A stretch of DNA of 64,000 nt from an uncultured Siphonobacter sp. (GTDB lineage Bacteria; Bacteroidota; Bacteroidia; Cytophagales; Spirosomataceae), in contig CAJYIW010000015.1 in assembly GCA_913775095.1 (NCBI GenBank), positions 1 through 64,000 on the forward strand, in the 5' to 3' direction. Positions 1-9,643 of the stretch are shown piece after piece. Position numbers and translations under genes: made by a program. Under the pieces are notes generated by a model, which made no database searches, was not told the origin of the DNA, and worked only from the letters and a program-made list of their open reading frames with translations. Position 1 is the first letter of the stretch; every line of letters starts with the position of its first letter.

Positions 1-119
1 GCTCTGAAAATTGTTTTACGGAGGTTATTAAACCGATCTTCCGCCATTTAATATAACTTTATACTTAATTAATATAATGTTAGTTTGTAAGTAGCCTGGT
101 TGAACCAACCCCTATATCT

Positions 120-707
120 ATGGAAACGCTTACCGATGACAAGCTCTGGCATTTGCTCCGGCAGGGAGATCGGTTGGCTTTTGCTCAGTTATACGAGCGG
201 TATTACTCTATTCTGTACAGTTACGGTTACAAGCTTTTCCCTCAGATGACCCTGGTGGAAGACGCCGTTCAGGATTTATTCATTGACCTCTGGCGAATGC
301 GGGAGAATCTTTCCGCTGCCGATTCCATCAAGTTCTATTTATTCCGTTCCCTTCGCCGAAGCATTCACCGGCTTTCGGAAAAAGAAAATGCCTTTCATCT
401 CCTGCCACGCGAACCCATTCAGGAATCCACGGAGCAAAGCTGGATCAATCAGGAACAGGAAACCCTGATCACCCAGCGGCTTTTAACCCTGATGAAAGAC
501 TTACCCAGCCGCCAGCTGGAGGTCATCACGCTTCGGTATTACGAAAATTTCAGGACCGATGAAATAGCCCTGATCATGGGCATTTCCGAAAAAGCGGTTC
601 GCAATACTCTCTACAAAGCCCTTACGCAGCTCCGTCAGCACCTGTCCATCCTCACGATTCTGATGAGTCTGCTGAGCGGATTATTCGGTATTTTTTGGGT
701 CTGGTAA
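120..707 (+). CDS. ECF RNA polymerase sigma factor (FecI-like)
   Basis: A 195-residue sigma-70 family protein of the extracytoplasmic-function type. The region 2 helix block lies at about residues 20-90, including the YSYGYKLFPQ and AVQDLFIDLWR stretches. Region 4 with its helix-turn-helix lies at about 130-180 (LPSRQLEVITLRYYE, then EIALIMGISEKAVRNTLYKAL). The last 20 or so residues are strongly hydrophobic (ILMSLLSGLFGIFWVW) and look like a C-terminal membrane tail, seen in some Bacteroidota FecI-like factors. The next gene encodes a FecR-type anti-sigma factor, followed by a SusC with an STN signalling domain. It therefore probably directs transcription of the downstream SusCD/GH36 genes when the receptor binds its glycan. 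The family call is firm; the target promoters are inferred. Confidence 0.93.
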   Translation: METLTDDKLWHLLRQGDRLAFAQLYERYYSILYSYGYKLFPQMTLVEDAVQDLFIDLWRMRENLSAADSIKFYLFRSLRRSIHRLSEKENAFHLLPREPIQESTEQSWINQEQETLITQRLLTLMKDLPSRQLEVITLRYYENFRTDEIALIMGISEKAVRNTLYKALTQLRQHLSILTILMSLLSGLFGIFWVW

Positions 708-755
708 AAAAAAATGCTTTTTCGAGGGGACACTTTTCACTTTTTCTCCTCTGGT

Positions 756-795
756 ATAGCAAAGGAGGAAATTTTCCTCCCGAAGGCTTTGCTAT
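756..795 (+). promoter_or_regulatory. Hairpin covering the fecR start codon
   Basis: ATAGCAAAG (756-764) is the exact reverse complement of CTTTGCTAT (787-795). The ATG of the anti-sigma gene is at 794-796, so its first two bases sit in the stem. Inside lies a second inverted repeat, GGAGGAAA (764-771) with TTTCCTCC (773-780). Folding would hide the start codon, which suggests translational control or coupling of anti-sigma to sigma synthesis. The pairing is seen directly; the function is inferred. Confidence 0.45.
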
Positions 796-1858
796 GACTG
801 ACTACTCTACGTTCTCTGTCGAAGAGTTTATTGAAGACGAGTATTTCCGCGAAAGCATGCGGGCTCCTTCGCCGGAGACCGATAGGTTCTGGGCGGACTT
901 TCTCCGGAAGCACCCGCAACAACGGGCTACCCTCACCTCCGCCAGAGCTTTTTTCAGGGCTCTGGAGCATTTGCAGGTCTATCCCAGCCCCGAACAGGGC
1001 CAGCGGATGTGGGCGGGCATTGAAGAACAAACGCAGCGACCCTTCCCCGAACGAGACGCACGTCCCGGAAAAACGCATAACTTCCGCTGGTGGGCGGCGG
1101 GTCTGGCGGCGGCCCTTCTCATCGCTTTCGTCTGGTTCCAACCGGATTCCGGAGTACTGGAAAGCTCTAAGCCCCTGACGGCTACCGCAGCGGATTCCAG
1201 CTGGGTTCTGCAAGTCAACCAAACCCAGCAGCTGGCCACGTTCCAGCTCAGTGATGGCAGTGAAGTGATGCTTTCCCCGCAAAGCCAGATTCGTTATCCC
1301 AGGCAGTTCGACGCTCATAAAAGGGAAGTGTATCTGACCGGCGAAGGCTTTTTTAAAGTAGCCAGGAATCCGAAACAACCCTTTTACGTCTTTGCCGGAA
1401 ATCTCATTACGCAGGTCATCGGGACCAGTTTTCGCATTACTGCCTTTCCCGACGCTTCGCAGGTAAGGGTGACCGTTCGGACGGGCAAAGTAGCCGTCTA
1501 TTCCGCTCATAATACTACCCATTCTTTGTTCTTAACGGCCAACGAACAGGTTCAGTTTGAGGCCAGCAGCGAGAAGCTGACCAAAAGCACGGTGCCGACC
1601 CCAACGCTGTCACCGGCCACTCAGGAAGCCCAGGCTTTCGCTTTCGACAACGCTCCCATTGACCAGGTTTTTCAGACGCTGGAACAATCGTATGGCGTAA
1701 CCATTACGTACGACGCTGCCCTGTTGAAAAACTGCTCTCTGACGGCTCCTTTGGCCAATGAGTCGTTTTTCAAAAAACTGGATCTCATTTGCCAGACCAT
1801 TGGAGCTACCTACGAAGTCTGGGGCAGCCAGATCATCATTACCGCTAAGGGCTGCTAG
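794..1858 (+). CDS. FecR family anti-sigma factor
   Basis: A 354-residue inner-membrane anti-sigma regulator. The N-terminal cytoplasmic part (about 1-97) would hold the sigma factor. One membrane span lies at about 99-115 (WWAAGLAAALLIAFVWF). The periplasmic FecR domain lies at about 150-255, including GSEVMLSPQSQIRYP and GTSFRITAFP. A DUF4974-like C-terminal domain (about 280-354) contains FDNAPIDQVFQTLEQSYGV. I place the start at ATG 794 because the reading frame upstream of it runs through a hairpin and lacks family features. It follows the sigma gene by 86 bp and precedes the STN-bearing SusC, whose signal it would transmit across the envelope. Confidence 0.92.
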   Translation: MTDYSTFSVEEFIEDEYFRESMRAPSPETDRFWADFLRKHPQQRATLTSARAFFRALEHLQVYPSPEQGQRMWAGIEEQTQRPFPERDARPGKTHNFRWWAAGLAAALLIAFVWFQPDSGVLESSKPLTATAADSSWVLQVNQTQQLATFQLSDGSEVMLSPQSQIRYPRQFDAHKREVYLTGEGFFKVARNPKQPFYVFAGNLITQVIGTSFRITAFPDASQVRVTVRTGKVAVYSAHNTTHSLFLTANEQVQFEASSEKLTKSTVPTPTLSPATQEAQAFAFDNAPIDQVFQTLEQSYGVTITYDAALLKNCSLTAPLANESFFKKLDLICQTIGATYEVWGSQIIITAKGC

Positions 1859-2051
1859 GCTCTCGATTTGATTTTAACACTCTAAACAAGACCTATGATG
1901 ATTCACTTCCCCATCCATTTTTCTACCTGAAACAGGAGTTATTTCTCCCCTTCTGTGGCCTTTTTTTACATGTTTTCCTAAAGTCCCCGCTGCAATTTCC
2001 GGGGATTCAGCCTGCCTTTGTGCCCTGCTAATTTCAAAACCTCTACCTTTT

Positions 2052-5000
2052 ATGAATAATCCCTGCACTCCTTTCGTACATCGGTGGCTTAGATGGATGA
2101 GCCTTCCCCTCCTGTTTCTTGTCCTGTGTACGGAACCCTCGCTGGGCCGAAGCGGCCTGACCCAGGAGATTCTCCACCAGCCGGTATCCCTGGCCGCTGA
2201 AAATCAGGACTTGAAATCGGTTCTTACTGATTTGTCAAAATCCGCCCATATCAAGTTCATTTACGTACCCCAGGTCATTGCGGCCGCCACCAGGGTCACG
2301 TTGAAGGTAGAGCGGGAACGGCTTGACGCAGTGCTCAACCGCCTGCTGTCGCCTTTACAGATTTCGTATCAGGTTTCCGGTCAGTACATCATCCTGCGAA
2401 AACAGTCCGCTCCCTCGACTTCCTCTCTTCCCACCCCGGCGGTTGACCGCACCATTAACGGAACCGTCAGCGATGAGAAGGGGGAACCCGTTCCCGGAGT
2501 CAGTGTCCTCCTGAAAGGAACCCAGCGGGGAACGGTAACCGACCCGCAGGGAAACTTCCGGCTGTCGATTCCCGATGAACCTGCCATCCTGCTGTTTAGT
2601 TACGTGGGCTATAAAACCCAGGAAATAGCCGTGGGTACGCAAACCCAGCTTACGGTGCAGTTGACCAGTGACGAAACGGCCCTTTCGGAAGTCGTCGTCG
2701 TTGGGTACGGCACGGTCAAACGGGCGGATGTCACGGCGGCCATTGCCTCCGTTCCCATGAACGAACTGAAAGACATGCCCGTATCCAACGCCGCCACGGC
2801 CTTACAGGGGAAAATTGCGGGGGTAGTCGTTCAGCAGAACAACGGAACGCCCGGCAGTACGCCTGCCATTAAGGTTCGCGGATTTGGGTCCATTTCAGCG
2901 GGGAATACCCCTCTGATTGTCGTAGATGGCAACATCGTGGATCCAAACGTATTCAGCCTGCTGAATAGCAATGACATCGAAAGCATTGATGTACTGAAAG
3001 ACGCTTCCTCCGCCGCAATTTATGGTTCGAAGGGTTCCAATGGGGTTATTCTAGTGACGACCAAAAGCGGAAAGGCCGGCAAAACCCGACTCAACCTGGA
3101 TGTGTTCACCGGTATTCAGCAGGTAACGAAAAAAATCGATGTGCTGACTTCCCGGCAGTTCGCCGAGTTTGGCAAAGAGGCTTCCAATAATGCGTACCTG
3201 GACAATGTGCCAGGAGCCTCCCTTACGGATCCCAATTCGGCCCGGCCTTCGTCTTACTTACGCTACCGCTATCCACGCGGGGAGGTGTTTCCCTGGCTTA
3301 ATTTCGATGATCCCGCGGCCGTAGCGGCCCTGCCCGATTACGACTATCAGAATCTGGTGTTTCGGCAAGCCCGCATCAGCAACTATCAGTTGTCTGCTTC
3401 CGGAGGCACGGATAAAGTGCGTTTCCTGGTCAGTGGCGGGTACTTAAGTCAGCAGGGCATTATCAAAAAATCCAATCTGGATCGCTATACCGTTCGGGCC
3501 AATGTGGACGTGAACGTCACCTCTCAGCTGAAAATTGGATTAACCCTGAATCCCTCCTATAAGATTCAGCAGGAGATCCTGTCCAACGGACACTGGGGCG
3601 ATAATGGCATCATTAACTCGGCCTTATCAGCCATGCCCTTTGCTCCAATCTACGCGGCTGACGGCACGTATTCCTCCCAGACGGCCCTGGCGGCTCCTTA
3701 TAACTATCCGGGCATTACCAATCCCGTGGCGAACATTACCGAATACAACAGCCGGTACTCGCAAACCAACCTGCTGGGAAATACGTACCTGGAATACGCC
3801 TTCCTGAAGCACTTCAAATACCGGGCTTCGGCAAATCTTAACTATTCGGGTTACCGCCGGAATGCCTACCGAACGTCCCGAATTCCCCTGAATCAGCTTT
3901 TGCCACCGAACCTGGCCGTCGGAACGATTGGTTCCGATCAGAGCATGAGCTGGCTTTTCAACCAGTACTTTAATTTCAACAAAACCTTCCGGGATGCTCA
4001 CTCCGTAGACGTCCTGCTGGGAATGGAGTCCACGCGTCTGAACTACGAAAACAGCGATGGTTCGGCCAGTGCCTACGCCAATGATCTGGTAGAAACGCTG
4101 AATGCCAGTGCGGGCGGGGCCACCTCCCGCGTCAGCTCCAGTGCCCGTCAGAATGCGTCCATTTCCTATTTTGCCCGGGTCAACTACAGTTACCTGGGAA
4201 AATACCTGGCGAATGTATCCGTCCGCCGGGATGGCTCTTCCATTTTTGGTTCGCAAAACCGCTGGGGTACTTTCCCGGCCGCTTCGCTGGGCTGGCGAAT
4301 TAATCAGGAAAACTTCCTGAAGGGAGTCTCTCAGCTTTCGGAAGCGAAACTTCGCCTGAGTTATGGTTTGTCGGGTAATAATGCCTTCGGTAACAATTAC
4401 CCCTACGTCGCTACGCTGAATCCCGATAACTACTCCTTTAACAATAATCTGGTGAATGGACTGGTTCCGGGCTCCCTGGCGAATGCCCTGCTGGGCTGGG
4501 AAAAAAACCAGCAGCTGGATGCGGGCATTGACCTCGGGCTTTTCTCCAATCGCATTTATCTGGTGGTGGACTATTACCAACGCATTACCCGCGACCTGCT
4601 GCTTTCCGTGAACGTTCCTTCGCTGACGGGCTTTACCACGGCGACCAAAAACATCGGAAAAATGGAAAATAAAGGCTGGGAGTTTGGCTTGACAACCCGT
4701 AACCTGACGGGCCGGCTGACCTGGAATACCAGTGCCAACCTTTCCTTCAACCGCAATAAAGTGCTGGCCTTAGGACCCACGGGTGATCCCATCAAAAGCT
4801 CCAGCGGCATCGGGGAAACCAACATTACCCAGATTGGTGCCCCCATTGGCAGTTTCTACGGCTACCGGCAGATCGGCATTTTTAACAGTCAGGAAGATCT
4901 GGCCTCCTACCCGCACGATGCCACGGCTCGTCCCGGAGACGTGAAATACGAAGACGTGAATAAGGACGGCCGAATCACCGCCGATGACCGCACGATCATT

Positions 5001-5516
5001 GGTAACAATCAGCCTGATTTCATTTACAGCCTGACGAACACCTTCAACTACCGGGGCTTCGATCTGAGCATTGCCCTGCAGGGTACCCAGGGAGGCCAGG
5101 TTCTGAACCTGAGCCGTCGTTTCTTTGAAAATCTGGAAGGAAATGCCAACCAGATCACGACCGTACTCTCCCGCTGGCGTTCGCCCAGTGATCCCGGTGA
5201 CGGCGTAACGCCCCGGGCTAACGCCCGAACCACGGGGAACAATAACGCGGTGTCTTCCCGCTGGGTGGAAGATGGATCGTACCTGCGGATTCAGAACATC
5301 AGTCTGGGCTATCAGCTCCCGAAAGCCTGGCTGGATCGCATTCACCTCGAACAGGCCCGTCTGTACATCTCGGGTCAGAATCTGCACACCTGGACGAAGT
5401 ATCTGAATTACAACCCCGAAGTCAGTAACTACGAAGGCCCCCTGACCGGCGGCGTTGATTACGGCTATTATCCGCTGGCCCGCACCATTACCATTGGTCT
5501 GAATCTGGGTTTATAA
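2052..5516 (+). CDS. SusC/RagA TonB-dependent receptor with STN domain
   Basis: A 1154-residue outer-membrane importer of glycan fragments. After a signal peptide comes an STN domain (about 45-105, including PVSLAAENQDLKSVLTDLSK), which contacts FecR-type anti-sigma factors. A carboxypeptidase-D-like domain follows at about 133-215 (NGTVSDEKGEPVPGVSVLLK). The TonB plug starts at about 222 (LSEVVVVGYGTVKRADV), and the rest is the 22-strand barrel ending in a hydrophobic strand (TITIGLNLGL). The STN domain plus the upstream sigma/anti-sigma genes mark a transenvelope-signalling receptor, unlike the two other SusC proteins here, which lack STN. It is followed 19 bp later by its SusD partner. The substrate is probably galactose-containing, judged only from the GH36-like gene in the same unit. 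Confidence 0.95.
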   Translation: MNNPCTPFVHRWLRWMSLPLLFLVLCTEPSLGRSGLTQEILHQPVSLAAENQDLKSVLTDLSKSAHIKFIYVPQVIAAATRVTLKVERERLDAVLNRLLSPLQISYQVSGQYIILRKQSAPSTSSLPTPAVDRTINGTVSDEKGEPVPGVSVLLKGTQRGTVTDPQGNFRLSIPDEPAILLFSYVGYKTQEIAVGTQTQLTVQLTSDETALSEVVVVGYGTVKRADVTAAIASVPMNELKDMPVSNAATALQGKIAGVVVQQNNGTPGSTPAIKVRGFGSISAGNTPLIVVDGNIVDPNVFSLLNSNDIESIDVLKDASSAAIYGSKGSNGVILVTTKSGKAGKTRLNLDVFTGIQQVTKKIDVLTSRQFAEFGKEASNNAYLDNVPGASLTDPNSARPSSYLRYRYPRGEVFPWLNFDDPAAVAALPDYDYQNLVFRQARISNYQLSASGGTDKVRFLVSGGYLSQQGIIKKSNLDRYTVRANVDVNVTSQLKIGLTLNPSYKIQQEILSNGHWGDNGIINSALSAMPFAPIYAADGTYSSQTALAAPYNYPGITNPVANITEYNSRYSQTNLLGNTYLEYAFLKHFKYRASANLNYSGYRRNAYRTSRIPLNQLLPPNLAVGTIGSDQSMSWLFNQYFNFNKTFRDAHSVDVLLGMESTRLNYENSDGSASAYANDLVETLNASAGGATSRVSSSARQNASISYFARVNYSYLGKYLANVSVRRDGSSIFGSQNRWGTFPAASLGWRINQENFLKGVSQLSEAKLRLSYGLSGNNAFGNNYPYVATLNPDNYSFNNNLVNGLVPGSLANALLGWEKNQQLDAGIDLGLFSNRIYLVVDYYQRITRDLLLSVNVPSLTGFTTATKNIGKMENKGWEFGLTTRNLTGRLTWNTSANLSFNRNKVLALGPTGDPIKSSSGIGETNITQIGAPIGSFYGYRQIGIFNSQEDLASYPHDATARPGDVKYEDVNKDGRITADDRTIIGNNQPDFIYSLTNTFNYRGFDLSIALQGTQGGQVLNLSRRFFENLEGNANQITTVLSRWRSPSDPGDGVTPRANARTTGNNNAVSSRWVEDGSYLRIQNISLGYQLPKAWLDRIHLEQARLYISGQNLHTWTKYLNYNPEVSNYEGPLTGGVDYGYYPLARTITIGLNLGL

Positions 5517-5535
5517 TTCTCTAACCACTGACACT

Positions 5536-6981
5536 ATGAAATCAACATTTTTCTATACGGCCCTGAGTCTTAGCCTCGTGCTGGGTTCCTGTCAGAATTC
5601 ATTCATTGATCTCCAGCCTATTTCATCGGGTACAACCGATAACTTTTACCGCACGGCCGAAGACTTCCGGATTGCTCTCAACGGAGCCTACGGTTCCCTG
5701 CAAATGGGAGGAGTTTTCGGTAATAGTTACGTGTTCGGCGAAGTGGCTTCGGATAATACCGTTCCTCCGGCCTCGGGTTCAGTCACCGATCAGGACGAAT
5801 TCGACCGGTTTTACATTCGCACGACCAATCCCTTTCTCAATGGTCGATGGAATGACAGCTACAATGCCATTGCCCGGTATAATACCATTCTGGACAAGAT
5901 CGATGCGGTAAGCATGGACGCGACGCTTAAGAATCGGTACATCGCCGAAGTGAAATTTCTGCGGGGCCTGGTGTACTTCAATCTGGTTCGGACGTTCGGG
6001 GATGTTCCGGTAGTCATCAAATCCATGAATACCCCCGATGAAGGATATACGTACGGACGTTCTCCGCAAACGGAAGTGTACACTCAGATTGAAAAGGACC
6101 TTACGGAAGCCGAAGCCGTGCTTCCCGTGTCTTATCCCGCCGCCGAAATCGGCCGGGCCACGCGGGGAGCCGCCAAGGCTTTATTAGGAAAAGTCTACCT
6201 GACGCAGCGAAAATTTGCTCCTGCCGTAGCGAAGCTGAAGGAAGTCATGGATCTGAATGTTTACGACCTATTGCCGAGTTACGCCGAAGTTTTCCGGGTG
6301 GGAAACAAGAACCATAAAGAGTCGGTGTTCGATGTGCAGTATAAATCCGGCGGTGTGGGCGAAGGGAACCCCTGGCCGAATGATTTTGCCCCCGAAAATT
6401 CGGGTAATATCGTCATCCCTTTCGGGGGTAGTGGCAATAACCAGCCATCGGCGGACCTGATTGCCGCTTACGAAACGGGTGATGTTCGGAAGGATTTTTC
6501 CCTCGCTACTTCCTACGTAAACGCCAGCGGTCAGACCATTCCGGTCAATTACGTTAAAAAGTATTACGATGTTCCGGCGACGCGGGGCGATAATGGTAAT
6601 AACATTCCGGTCATTCGATACGCGGATGTGTTACTCCAGTACGCCGAAGCTCTCAACGAAGTTTCCTACCAGCCGGAAGCCCTTACCTACCTGAACCGGA
6701 TTCGAACCCGGGCCGGACTGAAGGCCAGAACGGCGGCGGAAGTGGCCACGCAGGCGGCCTTCCGTCTCGCGGTCGAACAGGAGCGTCGCGTGGAACTGGC
6801 TTTCGAAGGGCATCGCTGGTTTGATCTGGTACGAACCGGCCGGGCCATTCCGGTCATGAACAGCAAGAAGGATCAGATTCGACTGGTCAATACCCTGACC
6901 GAAAACAATCTCGTTTTTCCCGTTCCACAGGCTCAGATCGATATTAATAAAGAAAAAATCAGGCAGAATCCTGGTTATTAA
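5536..6981 (+). CDS. SusD/RagB family glycan-binding lipoprotein
   Basis: A 481-residue surface lipoprotein that forms the lid of the preceding SusC. The signal peptide ends in a lipobox (LVLGSC, Cys19). The SusD N-terminal region covers about 25-210, with the typical AEVKFLRGLVYFNLVRTFGD stretch. The C-terminal SusD domain follows, with RYADVLLQYAEALNE and the usual VELAFEGHRWFDLVRTG box near 410-425. It ends in QNPGY, typical of the family. It binds glycan at the cell surface and hands it to SusC. Confidence 0.95.
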   Translation: MKSTFFYTALSLSLVLGSCQNSFIDLQPISSGTTDNFYRTAEDFRIALNGAYGSLQMGGVFGNSYVFGEVASDNTVPPASGSVTDQDEFDRFYIRTTNPFLNGRWNDSYNAIARYNTILDKIDAVSMDATLKNRYIAEVKFLRGLVYFNLVRTFGDVPVVIKSMNTPDEGYTYGRSPQTEVYTQIEKDLTEAEAVLPVSYPAAEIGRATRGAAKALLGKVYLTQRKFAPAVAKLKEVMDLNVYDLLPSYAEVFRVGNKNHKESVFDVQYKSGGVGEGNPWPNDFAPENSGNIVIPFGGSGNNQPSADLIAAYETGDVRKDFSLATSYVNASGQTIPVNYVKKYYDVPATRGDNGNNIPVIRYADVLLQYAEALNEVSYQPEALTYLNRIRTRAGLKARTAAEVATQAAFRLAVEQERRVELAFEGHRWFDLVRTGRAIPVMNSKKDQIRLVNTLTENNLVFPVPQAQIDINKEKIRQNPGY

Positions 6982-6992
6982 TCCAGTACAGG

Positions 6993-7016
6993 GCAGGGCT
7001 ATTCGCCTTGCCCTGC
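6993..7016 (+). promoter_or_regulatory. Short hairpin between susD and the GH36-like gene
   Basis: GCAGGGC (6993-6999) pairs with GCCCTGC (7010-7016) just after the SusD stop and before the ATG at 7032. There is no T-run, so it is more likely an RNA-stabilising or attenuating element within the operon than a full terminator. Confidence 0.35.
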
Positions 7017-7031
7017 TTATATGTACTTGCG

Positions 7032-9104
7032 ATGAAGTATCTCTTCCCTTGTTTTTTCCTGAGCCTGATTTCATTCCTTGGTACAGCCCAGGCTCCCCTG
7101 ACTACCTGCCGGGCCGAGTTACAGGATGATACCCTGCGGCTGGGCAACTCCCGGATGGAACGCGTGTTTCTGTTCAATAAAGGGCAGTTGCAAACGGTTG
7201 CCATTATTGATAAACTAAAAAAGCGGCGTTGGGATTTGCCAGCCCGGCAACCCGATTTTTACGCTCCGGCGGTTGCTTCTTCCTCCGCCGGAAGTTTTAC
7301 CAGCAAAATCGTTCCGGCAACGGCCACTACTCCGGCTTACCTGAAAGCTGAAGTCATCACCCAGCTGGGGGAATTATTCCTGAAACGTATTTTCCGCATT
7401 TATCCGGACTGCCCGGCCATTGCCTGTGATTATTACGTGAAAGGTCGGCTACCGGAATCCGGGCGTACAGCGGAATCCACGGCTTACGATTTAAGGAATA
7501 TTGAATCCACCGCCGCCCAGCAGGCCGGGCAGGCTCAGGCTATGTTTCTGGATCGTCTGCACCTGCACAGCCCTCACCTTCAGGCCAAAGCCGTCGAGTT
7601 TTTCGACGCTACGGATCAGAATAATACGCTGGTGCAGGAATATCCCCGGTTATCCTATCGCCAGGAGCTACGCCTGCGGGGAAATCTGTTATTGGTCCAG
7701 GATCTGACCAGTGCTTCGGGATGGTTTTTTCTGAAAGAAGCCCCGGTATCGGGCGTCCAACTGGCCTACCCGGGTTTTGACTTTACCCTGAAAAATAATC
7801 AGGTACAGGTGGCGGGTCTGGGGGTGTCGGCCCGGGACATTCATCCGCAGGAGTGGACCCGGGGCTACAGCGTGGTTCTGGGCATTAGTGGGGGCAGCGA
7901 AGAAGAACAGTTACTGGCCCTTCGCTCCTACCAGCGGCAACTTCGGCAATCGCCCGCCGATGAAATGATTCTGCTCAATACCTGGGGCGATCGGGGTCAG
8001 GATAAAAACATCAACGAAACCTTCGTTCGTCAGGAATTGCAACGGGCGGCCCGACTGGGCGTCACCCATTTTCAGCTGGACGATGGCTGGCAACAGGGTA
8101 AAAGTGCCAATTCGGCTTTTCAGGGCGGCAGTTTTACGAACATCTGGCAAAAACCCGGCTACTGGGAACCAGATCCCGCCAAATTCCCCGGCGGTTTCTC
8201 CACCATTCAGCGGGAGGCTCAGAAACTGGGAATTTCGCTGTCGACCTGGTTTAATCCCAGCGTGGACAGCAGTTTCAAATATTGGGCTCAGGACGCTCAG
8301 GTTCTCATTGACCAGTACCGCCGCTACGGCATTCACATGTGGAAGATCGACGGTGTCAAGATTGCCGATAAGTTAGCCGAAATCAATTTCCGTCGAATGC
8401 TGGATACCGTCACGGCGGCCACCGGAGGCAAGGCCTTGTTCAATCTGGACGTAACCGCGGGTCGTCGCTTTGGCTACCATTATTTCTACGAATACGGTAA
8501 TCTGTTTCTGGAGAATCGGTACACGGACTGGGGTAATTACTATCCTCATTATACGTTAAGAAACGTATGGATGTTATCCCGCTACTTACCCCCCCAGCGG
8601 CTTCAGGTTGAGTTTTTAAATAAATGGAGAAATCAGGATAAATATCCCGCGAATGATCCCCTGAGCCCTGCGAAGTATTCATTCGATTATCTTTTTGCCC
8701 TAACGATGCCCGGCCAGCCTTTGGCCTGGATGGAAGCCCGAAATTTGCCGGAGGAGGCTTTCGGTCTGTCCAGACTTGTGAAAATTTACCAGAAATACAG
8801 TCGGGAGTGGCACGGGGGGCATATCTTTCCCATTGGAGAGGAACCTTCCGGTACCCAGTGGACGGGATTTCAGTCACTCCAGGATTCGTCAACTTCGGGA
8901 TACGTTCTGATTTTCCGGGAAAACAACGGACAACGTCAGATGCCCTTCCACCTGATGCAGCTGGCTGCGGGAACGTATCGATTCACGCTGCTGGCTGGCA
9001 GTGGAAAAAGCTTCACGACGGCTCTCACGGCCCGTCGAACCGTCCAGTTTAGCTTAGCTCAGCCCCGAAGCTTCGGTTGGTATCGCTATGAAAAAGTGAA
9101 GTAA
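7032..9104 (+). CDS. GH36-like alpha-galactosidase, secreted
   Basis: A 690-residue protein with a signal peptide (FLSLISFLGTAQA). The first 280 or so residues are beta-rich, as in the N-terminal domain of GH36 enzymes. The TIM barrel follows, with NTWGDRGQDKNI and HFQLDDGWQQG, then MWKIDGVKIAD, in which Asp440 is the probable nucleophile. The acid/base Asp is probably in the later ENRYTDWGNYYPH region, but I cannot fix it by eye. I start at ATG 7032 because the signal peptide begins there; the upstream ATG at 7008 adds eight residues that do not fit one. It closes the sigma/FecR/SusCD unit and would remove alpha-galactosyl groups in the periplasm or at the surface. Substrate within the GH-D clan is uncertain. 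Confidence 0.8.
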   Translation: MKYLFPCFFLSLISFLGTAQAPLTTCRAELQDDTLRLGNSRMERVFLFNKGQLQTVAIIDKLKKRRWDLPARQPDFYAPAVASSSAGSFTSKIVPATATTPAYLKAEVITQLGELFLKRIFRIYPDCPAIACDYYVKGRLPESGRTAESTAYDLRNIESTAAQQAGQAQAMFLDRLHLHSPHLQAKAVEFFDATDQNNTLVQEYPRLSYRQELRLRGNLLLVQDLTSASGWFFLKEAPVSGVQLAYPGFDFTLKNNQVQVAGLGVSARDIHPQEWTRGYSVVLGISGGSEEEQLLALRSYQRQLRQSPADEMILLNTWGDRGQDKNINETFVRQELQRAARLGVTHFQLDDGWQQGKSANSAFQGGSFTNIWQKPGYWEPDPAKFPGGFSTIQREAQKLGISLSTWFNPSVDSSFKYWAQDAQVLIDQYRRYGIHMWKIDGVKIADKLAEINFRRMLDTVTAATGGKALFNLDVTAGRRFGYHYFYEYGNLFLENRYTDWGNYYPHYTLRNVWMLSRYLPPQRLQVEFLNKWRNQDKYPANDPLSPAKYSFDYLFALTMPGQPLAWMEARNLPEEAFGLSRLVKIYQKYSREWHGGHIFPIGEEPSGTQWTGFQSLQDSSTSGYVLIFRENNGQRQMPFHLMQLAAGTYRFTLLAGSGKSFTTALTARRTVQFSLAQPRSFGWYRYEKVK

Positions 9105-9124
9105 ATAAATACCTTTTTTACGAC

Positions 9125-9169
9125 TTGTCCCTTCCTCAAACTCCCCTTCAGAGTTTAAGGAAGGGACAA
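9125..9169 (+). terminator. Stem-loop after the GH36-like gene
   Basis: TTGTCCCTTCCT (9125-9136) and AAACTC (9138-9143) pair with GAGTTT (9151-9156) and AGGAAGGGACAA (9158-9169), with one mismatch between the two blocks. It lies 20 bp after the stop. There is no good T-run behind it, so it may be a transcript end stabiliser rather than a classical intrinsic terminator. Confidence 0.6.
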
Positions 9170-9559
9170 ACGTTATTGAGCTATCTTCCCTAATTTTCCA
9201 GCCATGAAAAGTGCCTCCAGCCCATTGTTTCAACCCTTTTGAAAACCTTTTTTCAGGAGATATATTCATTGCTATAAAAGTAATCAACAGAGCTTAACTA
9301 AAGACGTATCATCGGCGACTGGATGTTTTAAGTCTATTTTTTACCCATCAAAGATTTATATTTCCTGTGAAATACCTTCTTTTTATCTAAGACTCCAGCC
9401 TTTATCATGAATTTGGTTTGCAGGACACCTATGAACTAAAGACTATCCATAAAAGCGGTGCGAATAAGAGTATCGTAACTGGCCAGTTTAGACAGATATC
9501 ACAAACTATAAACAGGAATAACATTCGCCTAAATAAGCTGCTCAGACCTATCTACTGAC
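9170..9559. other. Intergenic DNA without recognisable gene
   Basis: This AT-rich stretch has stops in all frames, and I see no conserved protein motif, repeat or RNA gene in it. Since it is followed by two gene remnants, it is probably part of the same decayed segment. Confidence 0.5.
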
Positions 9560-9643
9560 TCAGAAAATCAGGTTAATACCCAACTCAATCCGGGAAAATC
9601 TATCGTAGGCGGATGCACTATTTTTAACATACTTATCCCTATT
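9560..9643 (-). pseudogene. C-terminal fragment of an outer-membrane beta-barrel protein
   Basis: On the minus strand 27 codons are open before a TGA stop, ending in AYDRFSRIELGINLIF. That alternation with a terminal aromatic residue is what the last strand of an outer-membrane barrel looks like. An in-frame TAG sits directly upstream (9644-9646), and nothing recognisable continues beyond it. It reads as a relic of a larger gene. The assignment rests on a short stretch and could be coincidence. Confidence 0.4.

Noticed and set aside
1-119. Promoter boxes before the sigma gene
   Set aside because: TTAGTTTG near 81-90 is one base off the TAnnTTTG consensus; too weak to annotate.
737-1522. 261-codon minus-strand frame over fecR
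   Set aside because: Opposite to a well-supported FecR gene; no own features.
3627-4580. 317-codon minus-strand frame inside the first SusC
   Set aside because: Antisense to a conserved barrel; arises from GC-biased codons.
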